A stretch of 64,000 bases of DNA, from NCBI GenBank assembly GCA_029582265.1, contig CM055823.1:17295019-17359018 (forward strand), written 5' to 3'. Below the pieces are notes generated by a model. That model saw only the letters and a program-made list of their open reading frames with translations. It was not told the origin of the DNA and searched no databases. The stretch comes from Zoroaster sp. YZ-2022. Its lineage: Eukaryota; Echinodermata; Asteroidea; Forcipulatida; Zoroasteridae. The stretch's first letter is position 1. Every line of letters begins with the position of its first letter. The translations under genes and the position numbers were made by a program. This document shows, in pieces, positions 33,632 through 45,612 of the stretch.

Positions 33632-33960
33632 TGTGTCATCTGGGGTTGTAAATAATACTAGACCATAGCAGGGCATGTGTGGAAGTCATTTGGATGTAAA
33701 AAGTCAATGGGGAATGCAGAGAAAAAAATATATATAATTACAACCTGCGGCGCGTGAGCCCTACTGTTTTTTACAGTAGGTAAATTAGGGTGCCACTGAA
33801 AAGAGGAGGGGATATGCCATCGTGTTGTCATCTGGGGGTTGAAAATAATTCTAGACAATAGCAGGGTATGTGTGGAAGTCATTTGGATGTAAAAAATCAA
33901 TGGGGAATGCAGAGATAACAATTTTAATATAATTAATACCCAAGGGACAGGGGTGCCACT
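33632..33960. repeat. Two-copy tandem duplication of about 190 bp
   Basis: The stretch with GCATGTGTGGAAGTCATTTG and AATGGGGAATGCAGAG occurs near 33640-33720 and again near 33832-33915. GGGTGCCACTGAAAAGAGGA follows both. Confidence 0.7.
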
Positions 33961-34740
33961 GAAAAGAGGAGAGGTGCAACGTTCTGATCAGTTGCGGTTA
34001 CGTCCCTCGTCGGAGGGTACTATCCACTTAACTACTAAACTATACGAGTACGCTATCAATACGTGTTGGTATTTGGAGTTGAATTGTAAACTACCGGTAC
34101 TTATTAAATTACTGCGGAACCACATCCCGTTTTCCATGTGCCTGTAACACAACCAGACGCTCATTAGTCTTTACTGATGCATTTCGCTATAGGCTCCGGT
34201 CATGGCCTGAAGAGGGCGCTACTAATGTAACGGTAATGCCACTTAACAGTGGCGTAGCCTGGATTTTTGGATTTGGGGGCAAACATGTGGAAGATAGCCC
34301 CGAGTCTGCATAAGACAGTCCCTGAGTTAAAGCATTCTTTGGCAAGGTTTTTACAGTATTTTACCCATTGTCCTTTTTATTAAAACATTTTCTGAATAAT
34401 AAGTCAAAAGACTATTTCACTATTTGCACTATTTCTTCTCTCCAACAAGTATTAATGGTTTATTTGTTTGGTGAGATATTGAAAAAAGAATTATAAAGGC
34501 GAGAAAATATACAAAGAAAAAAATGAAGAATGATTTTTGTTCATTTTGTAGACTACAGGGTGTATCAAAAAAAAGAATACAGTCAGAAAAAGGTCTCAAC
34601 AATTAAAATTGTATTATGTTCAGAAAATCTTTCTATATAGTATATACACATTGGTTGAAGATGGTTTCCTGCTTTTATTAGCATCTGCAAAAATATACCA
34701 AAACTCAAGGCAAATGTAAATATTTATTTGATTTTTGGAT

Positions 34741-35556
34741 TGTTACGATCCGATCTTCAAACTATAGGTGAATGCAAATTACTCAAAAAGCCTGAATTTT
34801 CTCAGATGCAACAAAGAAATCAAACAAGGTCACACTGATATAAAGAACAAAGAAACAAAGTGATTTAATAATGAAAATATCAACCGCTACAAATATCGAT
34901 GGGTTTAACAAGTGTACAATGATTAAGGTAAACAAGTGTACATTAAGAAAAGATCTTATACTAAATAAGAAGAAGATCTTACGGGCGAGGACTGAGCAGG
35001 CTCCAGCAAAAACGACACCAAAAACAGTTCTCTGACACGGTGTAAATAGAGCTGGACGTGGGGCGAATTCACCACGGGACACAAGTCGACTACCGTAACA
35101 AAAATATGGGAAAGAAGAAATCCCAAAAATACTGAACTGTAGATTTAGTTCACAAAATGTCTCTTCCGGAATTAAATTCAGCTCTCAGACACTTCACTCG
35201 GTCCAGACGAACTTTCTCAAAACACTCCACAGACGAGTCGTAAGCGACATCACAGGTCCTATAGTGGGTGTGCACTGAAGTATCGATATAGTCTCATCAA
35301 CTCCTGTTTACCGAAGTCTTGGTTTGCTCAAGTCCTGTTTAAAATCCTCTACCAGCCCGTATTTATAGTTTTTAATCCCTTCTAGAAAATACTAAAGGTT
35401 TCTTCTTCACTTCACTTCTAGAAATTTCTGTTAAATTACATCATTGTCCAAAAATAAACTTCCAGAACGTTCTATTCATAACCCGTAAACATAATCCCGC
35501 CCCCTTTGGGGTCAACACGCGGTCACGCACAGATTGCGGTTTGTGTGTATGTAACA
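34741..35556 (-). mobile_element. Probable solo LTR
   Basis: On minus the segment starts TGTTACATACACACAAACC and ends GGATCGTAACA, giving TG...CA ends with matching inverted tips. A TATA box (CTATAAATACGG, plus about 35358-35371) lies about 190 bp from its start, the expected place for an LTR promoter. No internal coding sequence adjoins it. The flanks share only GAT, so the target duplication is weak. Confidence 0.5.
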
Positions 35557-35680
35557 GATTCCAAAAGCTTGGTTGGTTTGTCTTTAACAATCTTAAACTG
35601 ATGCATGGGAGAAAAAATACCCATTTATTTATCGAGATTTAATTAAAACGTTTAAAATGCAGATGGTATAATGAAACTCA

Positions 35681-36480
35681 ATGTTAGTTGTAGCAACGCC
35701 TTTATGGAATAATTCAGTTATTACCAACAAAGACAAAATGCTTGATAGTAAAGTGTTAAAACCCTGCGGAATGTTGGTACTAAAACACGTGGTTAAAGAT
35801 GGCTTTTTCTTAACACCTCAAGAATTGACTGTTAAATGTAATATTAAAGTCATAAACGTTGGAAAAACTATAGCGGGTCATTATGTTATTCTTAATGCTA
35901 GACGATCAAGAGTATGAGCCAGAAAAATTCATCCCGCCTGGTACAGAAACAGTTTGGCCCCAAAAGCTCAATATTAGACAAAGTTGCCTCGATTAGAAAA
36001 ATATTTGGAAAAAAGCCATCAACATAAACAATAGACCATGAAGAAAAAGATCTTTGGTTTCGCTGAAGATATCGGATTCTTCATACGAATGATATCTTGA
36101 CTAAAATGAGAATGGTCAATGATAACCAATGTGGTATGTACAAGCAAGACGATTGAACATTTGTTTATTTACTGTAGAAACACTTGTTTGGATTTTTATA
36201 GAAAATATTTTTCGCAAATACAAGGGTAATGAACATTATTGTCTCAGTGACAGTAATAATATAATGGGGTACGGTTAACACATCGATGCTATCACCTTGT
36301 TTTTAATTGCCACAAAAACGTTTGAGTAACAAGATGTCAAAATTTAAGTGAAACTACCACAGGTAGAGACAATGTGTTATTACATGTGTTATTCTTAAAG
36401 GAATTAATATTAAACGAATTATTATTAAACGAATTATTATTAAACGAATTATTGTACTTGAAAACAAGAGGCTATCCAAA
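35681..36480 (+). pseudogene. L1/Tx1-like LINE, fragment downstream of the RT domain
   Basis: The piece starts with PLWNNSVITNKDKMLDSKVL, the PxWNNS block following RT in L1/Tx1-type LINEs. After stops come RILHTNDILTKMRMVNDNQ and CGMYKQDD with IEHLF-like continuation, the C-terminal zinc-binding region. Frames are broken in at least three places. The 3' end seems to pass into TTCAAGATTCAAGATT repeats near 36570. Confidence 0.6.
36407..36454. repeat. 15-bp tandem repeat
   Basis: Three head-to-tail copies of TTAAACGAATTATTA. They lie within the LINE fragment. Confidence 0.85.
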
Positions 36481-36559
36481 AATGATTTCATCAAAATCTT
36501 TACTAGAAACAAAGCTCTGTGCTACTTATATGGAAACAATGTTATTTTCTTGTTTGTAT

Positions 36560-37590
36560 AATGGGATTTCAAGATTCAAGATTCAAGATTTTATTTATTG
36601 TCATGCAAAAAATCACATGAAAATTGATTTCCCAGTGTACACTGATTTAAAAATACAATACATTTAAAAAGATCAGCATTTTAACCAATCTTTTTGTCTA
36701 ATGTATTTTATTTTTATTTTAATGTAAAAGTCTTGTAAATTTTCTTTGTAAATATAATTGTTTGTATATATTTCCCACAGGAAATATATTTACAATAGGG
36801 TCATTCCTTGCCAAATCAGATTTGTTTCAACATACCTGTATGACAGAGTAATGAACATACAACAAATTGTTGCTCCCAACTCCCAAGTCGTTTCTGAGCT
36901 ATGGACCCCTGAATCATATAGCCACCCCCCCCCCCTTGCGTCGGTGATTTTTTGGCATTTTCAGAGGTCTATATCTGAAAATTGGGAGAAGATATTTTGC
37001 TGAAAATTGTTACACAGGATGAATGATACCTAATCTGGTAGAATCTGCTGTCAAAAGTAGTATATAACATCTCCTGTTCAAGTTATAGGGTCCTCCATAA
37101 CCCACAATTGAGCCGATGTAGGTTATTGCTATTTTTGCCATTTTGGGCCCATCTGGTGACCACACAAGTGGTCAGATTGCTTTTATATTTTATATATATG
37201 TTTGCCCCCAAACAAGGATGGACCAATCATACCTTCATTGGAGGTTTTGCTGGGGTCTGAAGATAGGTTCGCAGGCAAAAATGTTTAAAAAAAACATCTC
37301 GTAAAGGATGGTTGACCAGGTGGGCCACTACCCATGTATGTACACCATCAAATCATCTTTAATCAAATGTATCCAAGGGGGCTATGGCTCCCCTCAAACT
37401 TTTGAAAACCCGCTCCCCCATCATATCATTTTAACTGAAACATTCACACCTTTAAATGTATGTAATTAAGTTTGGTATCTTTTCTCCTTCATGGTCAGAC
37501 GATATTTTCATATAATGGGTATTTTGCTTTAATTAATTTGGCCTATGGGCCACAATGTGTGTTTCTAATAAACCCTTAATAATAATAATA
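36560..37590. other. LINE tail and unassigned intronic sequence
   Basis: It begins with TTCAAGATTCAAGATTCAAG, a simple tail typical of LINE 3' ends. The rest, with a poly-C tract near 36926 and an (AAT)n tract near 37580, has no recognised gene or repeat boundary. Confidence 0.4.
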
Positions 37591-37591
37591 A

Positions 37592-37908
37592 TTAACTTGT
37601 CTTGGTGACAATATTTAACATTTATGTCTTTTTGACATTTATAAATAACTTGTCTTGGTGATAATATTTAACATTTGTCTTTTTGACATTTATAAATAAC
37701 TTGTCTTGGTGATAATATTTAACATTTATGTCTTTTTGACATTTATAAATAACTTGTCTTGGTGACAATATTTAACATTTATGTCTTTTTGACATTTATA
37801 AATAACTTGTCTTGGTGATAATATTTTATGTCTTTTTGACATTCATAAATAACTTGTCTTGGTGATGTTTTGGTGACAATATTTAACATTTATTTCTTAG
37901 TGACATTC
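37592..37908. repeat. About 53-bp minisatellite, six copies
   Basis: The unit contains AACTTGTCTTGGTGACAATA and TATGTCTTTTTGACATTTAT. Units 1-4 are nearly identical; units 5-6 carry deletions and an insertion. Confidence 0.85.
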
Positions 37909-38142
37909 TTTAATAAATTCGTTGAATAAGTAGACCTTATAATTTGGATTTATGTGTGAATTTGTAAATATTAATCAGAACGGAACATAGATGTAAGTGG
38001 AAGGAGTTGATAATTTTTATTTTAAAAAATTAATCGGAATTTAAGGTGCATTATTTATCGTGGTTTGAATACTTTTGATAACCAGGTTGTTTTAGTTCTG
38101 ACAATTTTGTATAGGCCTAAGGAAATGGACTGATTTGAAGTC

Positions 38143-38669
38143 TCAGTAATTTTGTATCTTAAAATAGACGGACTTAAAAAACTTTATAACTTCACAGAAA
38201 TATATAGCAATGACTATAGACTTAGCTTGTATAAGGACAGCTGTGCCGCGATGATTAGAGTTAAGACCCTTGGCAAATTTCAAACATTGCTCCTCCCTCC
38301 TCATGACCAAAGAGTCAAGACAACACACATTATTAATGCATCTTGATATGACATAAAATGATAACCCAGTATAATTTTGAATGCTCGTTTTTGTACTGAT
38401 TCAATTTCTTGAGTTTGCTTAACAGTGATACTTGAATGCCAAACAACATTGGCATATTCGAGCACAGGTCTAATGTAACCACAATAAACAACAATCAATT
38501 CATCCACAGTAAAACCAAATCTTTTCAAAGTCCTAAGCATGTACAGTTTCATATTAGCCTTCTTGAGCATATTATTAATTTGGGCATTCCATTTAAGATC
38601 ATTTTGTATCCAAATTCCTAAAATTTTAGCCACTTTAGCAAATTGCAAGCTCTCTTGACCAATTATCAA
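38143..38669 (-). pseudogene. CR1/Jockey-like LINE fragment, RT thumb (copy A)
   Basis: The minus frame contains KILGIWIQNDLKWNAQINNM, YMLRTLKRFGFTVDEL and GYIRPVLEYANVVWHSS, the C-terminal RT region of these LINEs. A frameshift near 38310 leads into a REEQCLKFAKGL block. No catalytic motif is included. Confidence 0.75.
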
Positions 38670-40068
38670 GTTTTGTAAATCAACCCTTCTCTATGCACTC
38701 ATTCATAAACCCATGGCAGAATCACAATAACTTAAGAAATCCCTAGTAAATGCTTATACCCATTCATAGGCTAAAAAAGTGAATATATTTACAAAGGTTT
38801 GAAGGAAAAAATTCTGACAGTAATTAATGAGTTTGTATTTTCACAAATCAGTTGTTTAATGTATAATATATTGAATATATCAGATAGCTGCAGAAAAACA
38901 TACAGCAGTTCATTGCAACATGATCATTTGATGGTTATAAAAGTTTAACTGTTAGTTTTCATGCCATGAATTACAATCAAGCAGTATCAAGTCACCGAAT
39001 TCTCTTGATTTAATTTACGATGGACAGTCGCTACAAAGTTTTAAAAGGGGAAATTCACGTTTATCAATTGAAAAAAATAATGACTCAGTATTTTCACTAT
39101 TGTCTCGGTACAAAATAACGTAATCGGCAACATTTACTCAAAATCAGTCATAAATATATATGTGTATTTAACAAATATCTTGCAACAATTGTTTTATTTA
39201 ATGAGAAGATTTGTTTTCAAAAAAGTAATATATTGTTGTACACTATAACACACAGTCAATGGAGGGTAGTATGCCACCGAACCCTTTTGAATATCGATGC
39301 TTTTACATACTTTGTATTGATATTAAGTGAACCTCAAGCAGGATAATTTGTCAGATTGTTTAATATACCATGACAGTATTTTGAAACTGTGCTTTCTGAG
39401 AACATGAATAATTATAACCAATGTATTTGTATTTCATTGCAATGTTTTAAATCCTGCTTCGTTTTCCCATCTTATCATCAATAATTTTAAGTAAACTGTC
39501 ACCCAAACATTTGATTGTCAATACGTAGGCGTACTTGTCATAAATGTAAATCAAGCAGTCACCAGCCACACATTATTGTTTGTAATTTAATTGAAACTGA
39601 TGTCGAAACAACAAAATTAGAAGAAGTACGAAGCCGATCGAAATACTTGCATCTATGATGATTATTTTCTATTTAACTCACCTTTATAATGAACTAGCAA
39701 AAACTTTAATTAGTGTTATCTTACATCCAAAGAGGTATTCATACTCGTAGGAGTACTTTTATTTATTAAATATGGAAATTGGGATCTTTTGTTTTCATAA
39801 ATAAAATAAATTCGTCACACTATGTCAATTTTGTCAGTGATGGGCAGCGTACCAAAAAAAAAAAAAAAAAAAAAACGGTTTTAAGAATGTTGATAAACCT
39901 CTTGTATTGTCTATCGATTTGTTTTTCGTCTATATATTGAACTGCTGGCAGAATAATCATATGAAAGTATTTGACCGATTTAAGGAAGATCTAAGTACAA
40001 TTGTGAAAATAACCAAATGAAAGGGTTTAAATAAGATGTTATAACCCTACTTTGTTTTCCCATCTTAG

Positions 40069-40140
40069 ATGGCTGAACAACAACACAATCAGTGAAATTG
40101 AACCCGGAACATTTGATGATCTACACAATCTCATTAACTT
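40069..40140 (+). CDS. LRR exon of the GRL101/RXFP-like receptor gene
   Basis: This is a 72-bp exon between CATCTTAG and GTAAGTATTC. With the split Leu codon it gives WLNNNTISEIEPGTFDDLHN plus a final Leu motif, one full 24-residue leucine-rich repeat. It starts after two bases of a codon, like the other LRR exons, so they can be added or lost without changing frame. Confidence 0.85.
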
Positions 40141-40575
40141 GTAAGTATTCATGTCATGAATTTCAATCTTGCAACATTGAATCACCAATTTCTCTTTACT
40201 GAAGTTACGTCTCACTGCAAACAAATTGATGAAGTGCATAGTTCATGTTTGCTAATCGAAATATGTGTCTGTATTTCCACTGTTTTCTGTGTACGACAAC
40301 GTAATCATATGTACAGATCGTTTGTTTAATGTACATCTGAATTTAACTAAAATTCATACTTATATAAATGGTTATATGACATTAGAACATAATATAAGAC
40401 TTATAAATGGAGAGTAGCATTCCACCGAACTGTTTTTATATTGATACACTTAAGTATTGTCCATCGAGATTCATTTGTTATTTAAAAATTTTTATTATAA
40501 AATATGTAAACCTCAGGAAGGATAATTGTTGTGTGTTTCAATACAATTTTGGAACTCGATCGTATTCCCATCTTA

Positions 40576-40622
40576 GATGTCTGGAATACGAAACATTAGA
40601 TGGTCATGTACCTAACTTGTCG
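40576..40622 (+). pseudogene. Relic LRR exon
   Basis: TATTCCCATCTTAG precedes ATGTCTGGAATACGAAACATT, and the sequence ends ACTTGTCGTGAATTTCAAT, where intact copies have ACTTGTAAGTATTC. The exon is shortened and its donor lost. Confidence 0.55.
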
Positions 40623-41399
40623 TGAATTTCAATTAAGCAATAATCAATTTAAAATTTATTTTAATTTAAATTAATGTATGCCAGACGACGAAACAAAATT
40701 ACAGGGAGTAGGAAGTTCGTGTTTTCTGTTCGCCGAAATATTTGTATGCATTTTTTGCTCAGGCAGGAAAATTGTTCAAATTGTTTGATACCATGACAAC
40801 ATTTCAAAAAGTATGATTTCAGGAAAAACTGAGACGATGATGAATGCATACCGATTTAGGCATGTGTCTACTTTAACACGATGTTTTAACCCTACTTCGG
40901 GAAATTCTTCTATATAGGTCTATTGAGCCGCAGGCCGAATTTTTGTTCACAGTTTTTAACCAATCATTAATATGTCTTCAAGTATGCTCTTAGGTAAAAT
41001 CCAAGAACATTGGTGAAAATAACCATAAAACCCTGCGACGTGCCATGACACTTATACTCACACCGCGGTTGCATCGCGCTGTATTTTACAGTAGGTGTGA
41101 AAGGGCGCTATAACTTCTGTTGCGTTGAACACTACCAACTGCCAATGGTTTTAACAGATGCCTAGAGGTCCTCTAGACCCTAGACAACAATTTGAAGCAA
41201 AACAAAAATGTAAGGGCCCTTTAGGTTGATGTTTATTTTAGTTCTGATAACGCTTTTTCCCCTACCCCAAATCGACATAAAATATACCCTATTATGTGTA
41301 TCATGGTTTGAATACTTTTAGTAACCAGGTTGTTTTAGTTCTGACAATTTTGTATAGGCCTAAGGAAATGGACTGATTTGAAGTCTCAGTAATTTTGTA

Positions 41400-41901
41400 T
41401 CTTAAAATAGACGGACTTAAAAAACTTTATAGAAATATATAGCAATGACTATAGACTTAGCTTGTATAAGGACAGCTGTGCGAGGATTAGAGTTAAGACC
41501 CTTGGCAAATTTCAAACATTGCTCCTCCCTCCTCATGACCAAAGAGTCAAGACTACACACATTATTAATGCATCTTGATATGACATAAAATGATAACCCA
41601 GTATAATTTTGAATGCTCGATTTTGTACTGATTCAATTTCTTGAGTTTGCCTCACAGTGATACTTGAATGCTAAACAACATTGGCATATTCGAGCACAGG
41701 CCTAATGTAACCACAATAAACAACAATCAATTCATCCACAGTAATGCCAAATCTTTTCAAAGTCCTAAGCATGTACAGTTTTATATTAGCCTTCTTGAGC
41801 ATATTATTAATTTGGGCATTCCATTTAAGATCATTTTGTATCCAAATTCCTAAAATTTTAGCCACTTTAGCAAATTGCAAGCTCTCTTGACCAATTATCA
41901 A
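41400..41901 (-). pseudogene. CR1/Jockey-like LINE fragment, RT thumb (copy B)
   Basis: This is the duplicate of 38143-38669, with the same KILGIWIQNDLKWNAQINNM block and a stop after YANVV, caused by a small change near 41670. It arose by the segmental duplication and not by a new insertion. Confidence 0.75.
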
Positions 41902-42727
41902 GTTTTGTAAATCAACCCTTCTCTATGCACTCATTCATAAACCCATGGCAGAATCACAATAACTTAAGGAATCCCTGGTAAATGCTTACCCATTCATAGG
42001 CTAAAAAAGTGAATAAATTTAGGAAAAAATTTACTTCTGACAGTAATTAATGAGTTTGTATTTTCACAAATCAGTTGTTTAATGTATAATATATTGAATA
42101 TATCAGATAGCTGCAGATAAACATACAGCAGTTCATTGCAACATGATCATTTGATGCTAACAAAAGTTAGTTTTCATGCCATGAATAGATGTAGTGTCAC
42201 TGAATGGGATTGCACCATCATTATTTACTACTAATATCAATCAAGCAGTGAACAGCCACAAATTATTGTTTGTAATTTAATTGAAACTGATGTCGAAACA
42301 ACAAAATTAGAGGAAGTACGAAGCCGATCAAAATACTTGTATGTATGATGATTATTTTCTATTTAACGCACCTTTATAATGATGAACTAGCAAAAACTCA
42401 GAGATCAGTTGTTTAATTAGTGTTATCTTGAATCCAAAGAGGTAATCATACTCGTAGAAGTAGTTTTATTTATCAAATATGGAAATTGGGATCTTTTGTT
42501 TTCATAAATAAATTAAATTCGTCACACCAAAAAACGGTTTTAAGAATGTTGATAAACCTCTAGTATTGTCTATCGATTTGTTTTTCGTCTATATATTGAA
42601 CTGCTGGCAGAATAATCATATGAAAGTATTTGACCGATTTAAGGAAGATCTAAGTACAATTGTGAAAATAACAAAATGAAAGGGTTTAAATAAGATGTTA
42701 TAACCCTACTTTGTTTTCCCATCTTAG

Positions 42728-42799
42728 ATGGCTGAACAACAACACAATCAGTGAAATTGAACCCGGAACATTTAATGATCTACACAAACTCAATAACTT
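42728..42799 (+). CDS. LRR exon of the GRL101/RXFP-like receptor gene
   Basis: A 72-bp exon with the same acceptor and donor as 40069-40140, differing at four bases or so (WLNNNTISEIEPGTFNDLHK). It is the segment-B copy. The differences change Asp to Asn and Asn to Lys on the repeat surface, and the frame is kept. Confidence 0.85.
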
Positions 42800-43211
42800 G
42801 TAAGTATTCATGTCATTCATTTCAATCTCGCAACATTGAATCACCAATTTTGGTGTTTTCTGCTGACCGAAATATTTGTATGCATTTTTACTCAAACAGG
42901 AAAATTGTTCAAATTGTTTGATACCGGCCAACATTTCACAAAGTATGATTTCAGGAAAATCTGAGACGATGATGGATGCATACCGATTTAGGCCCGTGTC
43001 TACTTTAACACGATGTTTTAACCCTATTTCGTGAGATTCTTCTATATAGGTCTAATGAGCTGCAGGCAGAAACATTTTTTTCACAGTTTTTAACCACTCA
43101 TTAATATTTCTTCAAGTATGCTCTCAGGAAAAATCTAAGAACATTGTTGAAAATAACCATTTAACGTACTTTAATGATCTTTGTTTTAACGATACTTTTT
43201 TTCCATTTTAG

Positions 43212-43283
43212 ACGGCTGGAAAACAACAAAATCAGTCAAATTAAAAACGGAACATTTCATGGTCTACAAAGTCTCAATTACTT
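43212..43283 (+). CDS. LRR exon of the GRL101/RXFP-like receptor gene
   Basis: A 72-bp exon after CATTTTAG, with donor GTAAGTATTC, reads RLENNKISQIKNGTFHGLQS. It shares intron text with the two preceding exons, so it is an older copy of the same unit. Consensus Leu, Asn and Phe positions of the repeat are kept. Confidence 0.85.
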
Positions 43284-44179
43284 GTAAGTATTCATGTCAT
43301 TAATTTCAATCACGCAGCATCAAGCCACCGCTCTTTCTTGACTGAAGTTACGTCTCCTGCAAACAAATTAGATGAAGTGCGTAGTTCATTTTTGCCGATC
43401 AAAATAATGGGCTGTCTGTTGTCATTATTTTATATGTACAATACATTTGTAATCAACAACATTTGTACAGATCCGTTGTCTTGGATCATAAAAGTAAAAA
43501 TATTCGTCACACTATGTCACAATTATGGAGCGAACTTTTTAATTACAGCGAACTTTTGAAAAAAATCCGATGCACTCAAGTCTTGTCTGTCAAAATTGAA
43601 GCCTCTATAAGTCTGTATATTAAGGCCAAATATTTACAGTTTGTGAAAGTTATGCTTTAATTGGGTTTGTGATCAATTGTTCGTTTTGCTCCACTAACGT
43701 AGAAATTCGACTGGAGTTTTAGGATTTTCTTTTTTGAGAATTTAAGTAGTGGTGGTCGTCCCCATGATCTACCTCGTTCTCAATTCTACACCATTGTGGG
43801 GAAAATGTCCCCTGTTTAATTTCTACAGAAGAAATGAATTTTACTTTTACAAAATGCTAAACCTTTTAAACCTTTTAACAGAAAAAAGTAATGACAACTT
43901 AGTCTCCATCACTTTATGTCTTATACAGGGTAAACAAGAACCCATATTAAACCCAAAATCCTAATGAAGAATTGTCAAAACATTAGACATTGATTTAAGG
44001 TCTAAACCTAATCCATGTTATAATAATTAAATGACCAGTGCACTCTAATGATGACTTATGTTATCACAAGCATGTGATGACATGTGACGGGGATAGACTA
44101 CCCGAACAATTCAACGAAATTGAACTAAACCACCGCAAACTTAGAAAATTTACTACATAATCTGCTTAATAAGTATTGG
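43284..44179. other. Intron of the receptor gene
   Basis: It begins with LRR-unit intron text, then unassigned AT-rich sequence. Open frames at 43338-43964 have no family features. Confidence 0.4.
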
Positions 44180-44689
44180 GACCATGGAGGATAATTCCAA
44201 CCGCAAAAGATCTTCAAGTAGCTGAAGGAAACAGAGCACAAGAAAGGACTCACCCACATCACCTTCGCCAAGTCTCAGCAACAATGTTCAAGATGGCCAC
44301 CAATGTTCCTGTGACGCAGTGCTGAATACCATCAATGCAAAGCTGTACATCATCTTCTCATCCACCGGCAACATCTAATCCAGAATTGGTTCTCTTGGAG
44401 TCACGCCCAAGGCATCACAGACCAAGTATCTTCACATCATATTAAAGACATCCAAGACCTGAAAGACTCTGCATCTTTCACCGAGAAGCAGATTCAAACA
44501 TCAACCAAAAACCTCGACAAAAAAAATAAAATTCAACCTGAAAGACATCAGACACCTGTAAGACAAAATCGATGACATTCACAACAGGAGCCGCTGAAAC
44601 AATATTGTTATATTCACGGTGTACCGGAGGGATCCGAAGGCAGCCAAATCTGTGAAGAAGTCCCGACTGGATTCTTTACTGACCACATG

Positions 44690-44800
44690 AGCCCGAGTCG
44701 CCCGTGTAGTTTTTTCACAGACATTCGGAAAGCACTGAGTATACAGTGCTATACACACGTCGGTGTAGGGCAAAATTAAATCAATTGTTCATCTCCCGAC
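44690..44800 (+). repeat. SINE body, 5'-truncated copy
   Basis: From GAGCCCGAGTCGCC to AAATCAATTG the sequence nearly repeats the body of the full SINE at 44876-45040, but the tRNA head with its A and B boxes is missing. Confidence 0.75.
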
Positions 44801-44875
44801 GCAAGAATTTCACCAACCTATATATATCGCGGAACCCGCTGCTATATGGGATTCTAGCCGGCCAATTGTCATCGG

Positions 44876-45040
44876 GCAAGCTCGGTGGTCGAGAGGTTAA
44901 GACGTCTGCACTAGTAAGCAGGAGGTCGTGGGTTCGAATCCCGCCCGAGTCGCCTGTGTAGTTTTTTCAAAGACACTCGGAAAGCACTGAGTATACAGTG
45001 CTATACACACGTCGGTGTAGGGCAAAATTAAATCAATTGC
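44876..45040 (+). repeat. tRNA-derived SINE
   Basis: The head has an A box TGGTCGAGAGG (44886-44896) and a B box GGTTCGAATCC (44931-44941) with matching acceptor (GCTCGG/CCGAGT), D and anticodon stems. The anticodon loop is 8 bases instead of 7, so it is not a functional tRNA. The non-tRNA body contains CACTGAGTATACAGTGC, a short palindrome, and ends AAATCAATTG. It could be transcribed by RNA polymerase III. Confidence 0.8.
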
Positions 45041-45283
45041 ACATGAAACTAGATAGAAGACGCCGAGAGTATCGAAATAGAACGCGCCCACCTCAGTCCA
45101 GGACGACAGAAACCAGTATCGAGCCCGGCCACTGGCGGTGCAGACCTCACCAGCCGCTCCCGTCCGCGACCCATACACTGCAGACTTCTACGCTCTGGCA
45201 ATCGAAACTTCATCTTGAAAAATGCATCAAAGCATCTTAGAAACAACCAGAACAAGGGCTTCAAAGTAATAATCGTCGCAGTT

Positions 45284-45612
45284 TTCACGAAGTGACGCAT
45301 TCAAAAAAAGGATTTTTTTTAATGATTTCAGTCAATATTTGGACTTCAAATAATGTTATCTCAAAATCTTTTTTTTTAAATCTTTTTTAATATAAAATTG
45401 AAGTTTAAGTTTTCACAAAGTGACCGATTGCAGCCTTGTGCATGTATTACTGCATGTATCTTATGCGAACGGCATGTTTTTAAGTTTCCAATAAGTGATG
45501 CAAACGGTCACGCCACACGTGGGTTCTACGAAGTTGACGCGTGTCCCTATGTACCAATGCACGGGAAACGTCACTTCTTGACAACAGCATGTGCAGTTTT
45601 CACGAAGTGACG
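45284..45612. repeat. Block bounded by GCAGTTTTCACGAAGTGACG
   Basis: The 20-base word occurs at both ends in direct orientation, with diverged copies inside (near 45409) and an inverted copy near 45788. It may be a small non-autonomous element or satellite scrap. Confidence 0.5.

Larger units (their letters stand above)
32746..34740. other. Repeat-rich intronic sequence
   Basis: This stretch holds a possible tRNA-derived SINE head on minus (33165-33240), a duplicated block (33632-33960), a poly-C tract at about 33519-33537, and at 34247 a single hAT-like end CAGTGGCGTAGCCTGG whose partner was not found. No receptor exon was recognised. Confidence 0.4.
38058..43290. repeat. Tandem segmental duplication carrying LRR exons
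   Basis: Segment A (about 38058-41300) and segment B (about 41301-43290) are collinear and highly similar. Both contain the same minus-strand LINE fragment and an almost identical 72-bp LRR exon (40069 and 42728). B lacks about 540 bp of A (39005-39545) and a second block of about 500 bp after its LRR exon. Because the LINE remnant is shared, duplication came after the LINE insertion. Confidence 0.8.
44180..45275 (+). pseudogene. L1/Tx1-like LINE ORF1, split by a SINE
   Basis: ORF1 proteins of these LINEs are RNA-binding chaperones with a coiled coil and an RRM. Before the SINE, broken frames give a helical region and then YIHGVPEGSEGSQICEEV, the start of the RRM. After the SINE (from about 45045) come IEIERAHLSPGRQ, RPRPIHCRLLR and NFILKNASKHLR, the end of the RRM and the C-terminal domain. 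The two halves join in the right order, so the SINE landed inside ORF1. Several stops and shifts show it is dead. Confidence 0.65.

Noticed and set aside
34247..34290. Complete hAT element starting CAGTGGCGTAGCC
   Set aside because: Only one end was found and no partner terminal repeat or target duplication could be located.
44876..44950. Functional tRNA gene
   Set aside because: A and B boxes are good, but the anticodon loop has 8 bases and the sequence continues into a repeated SINE body.
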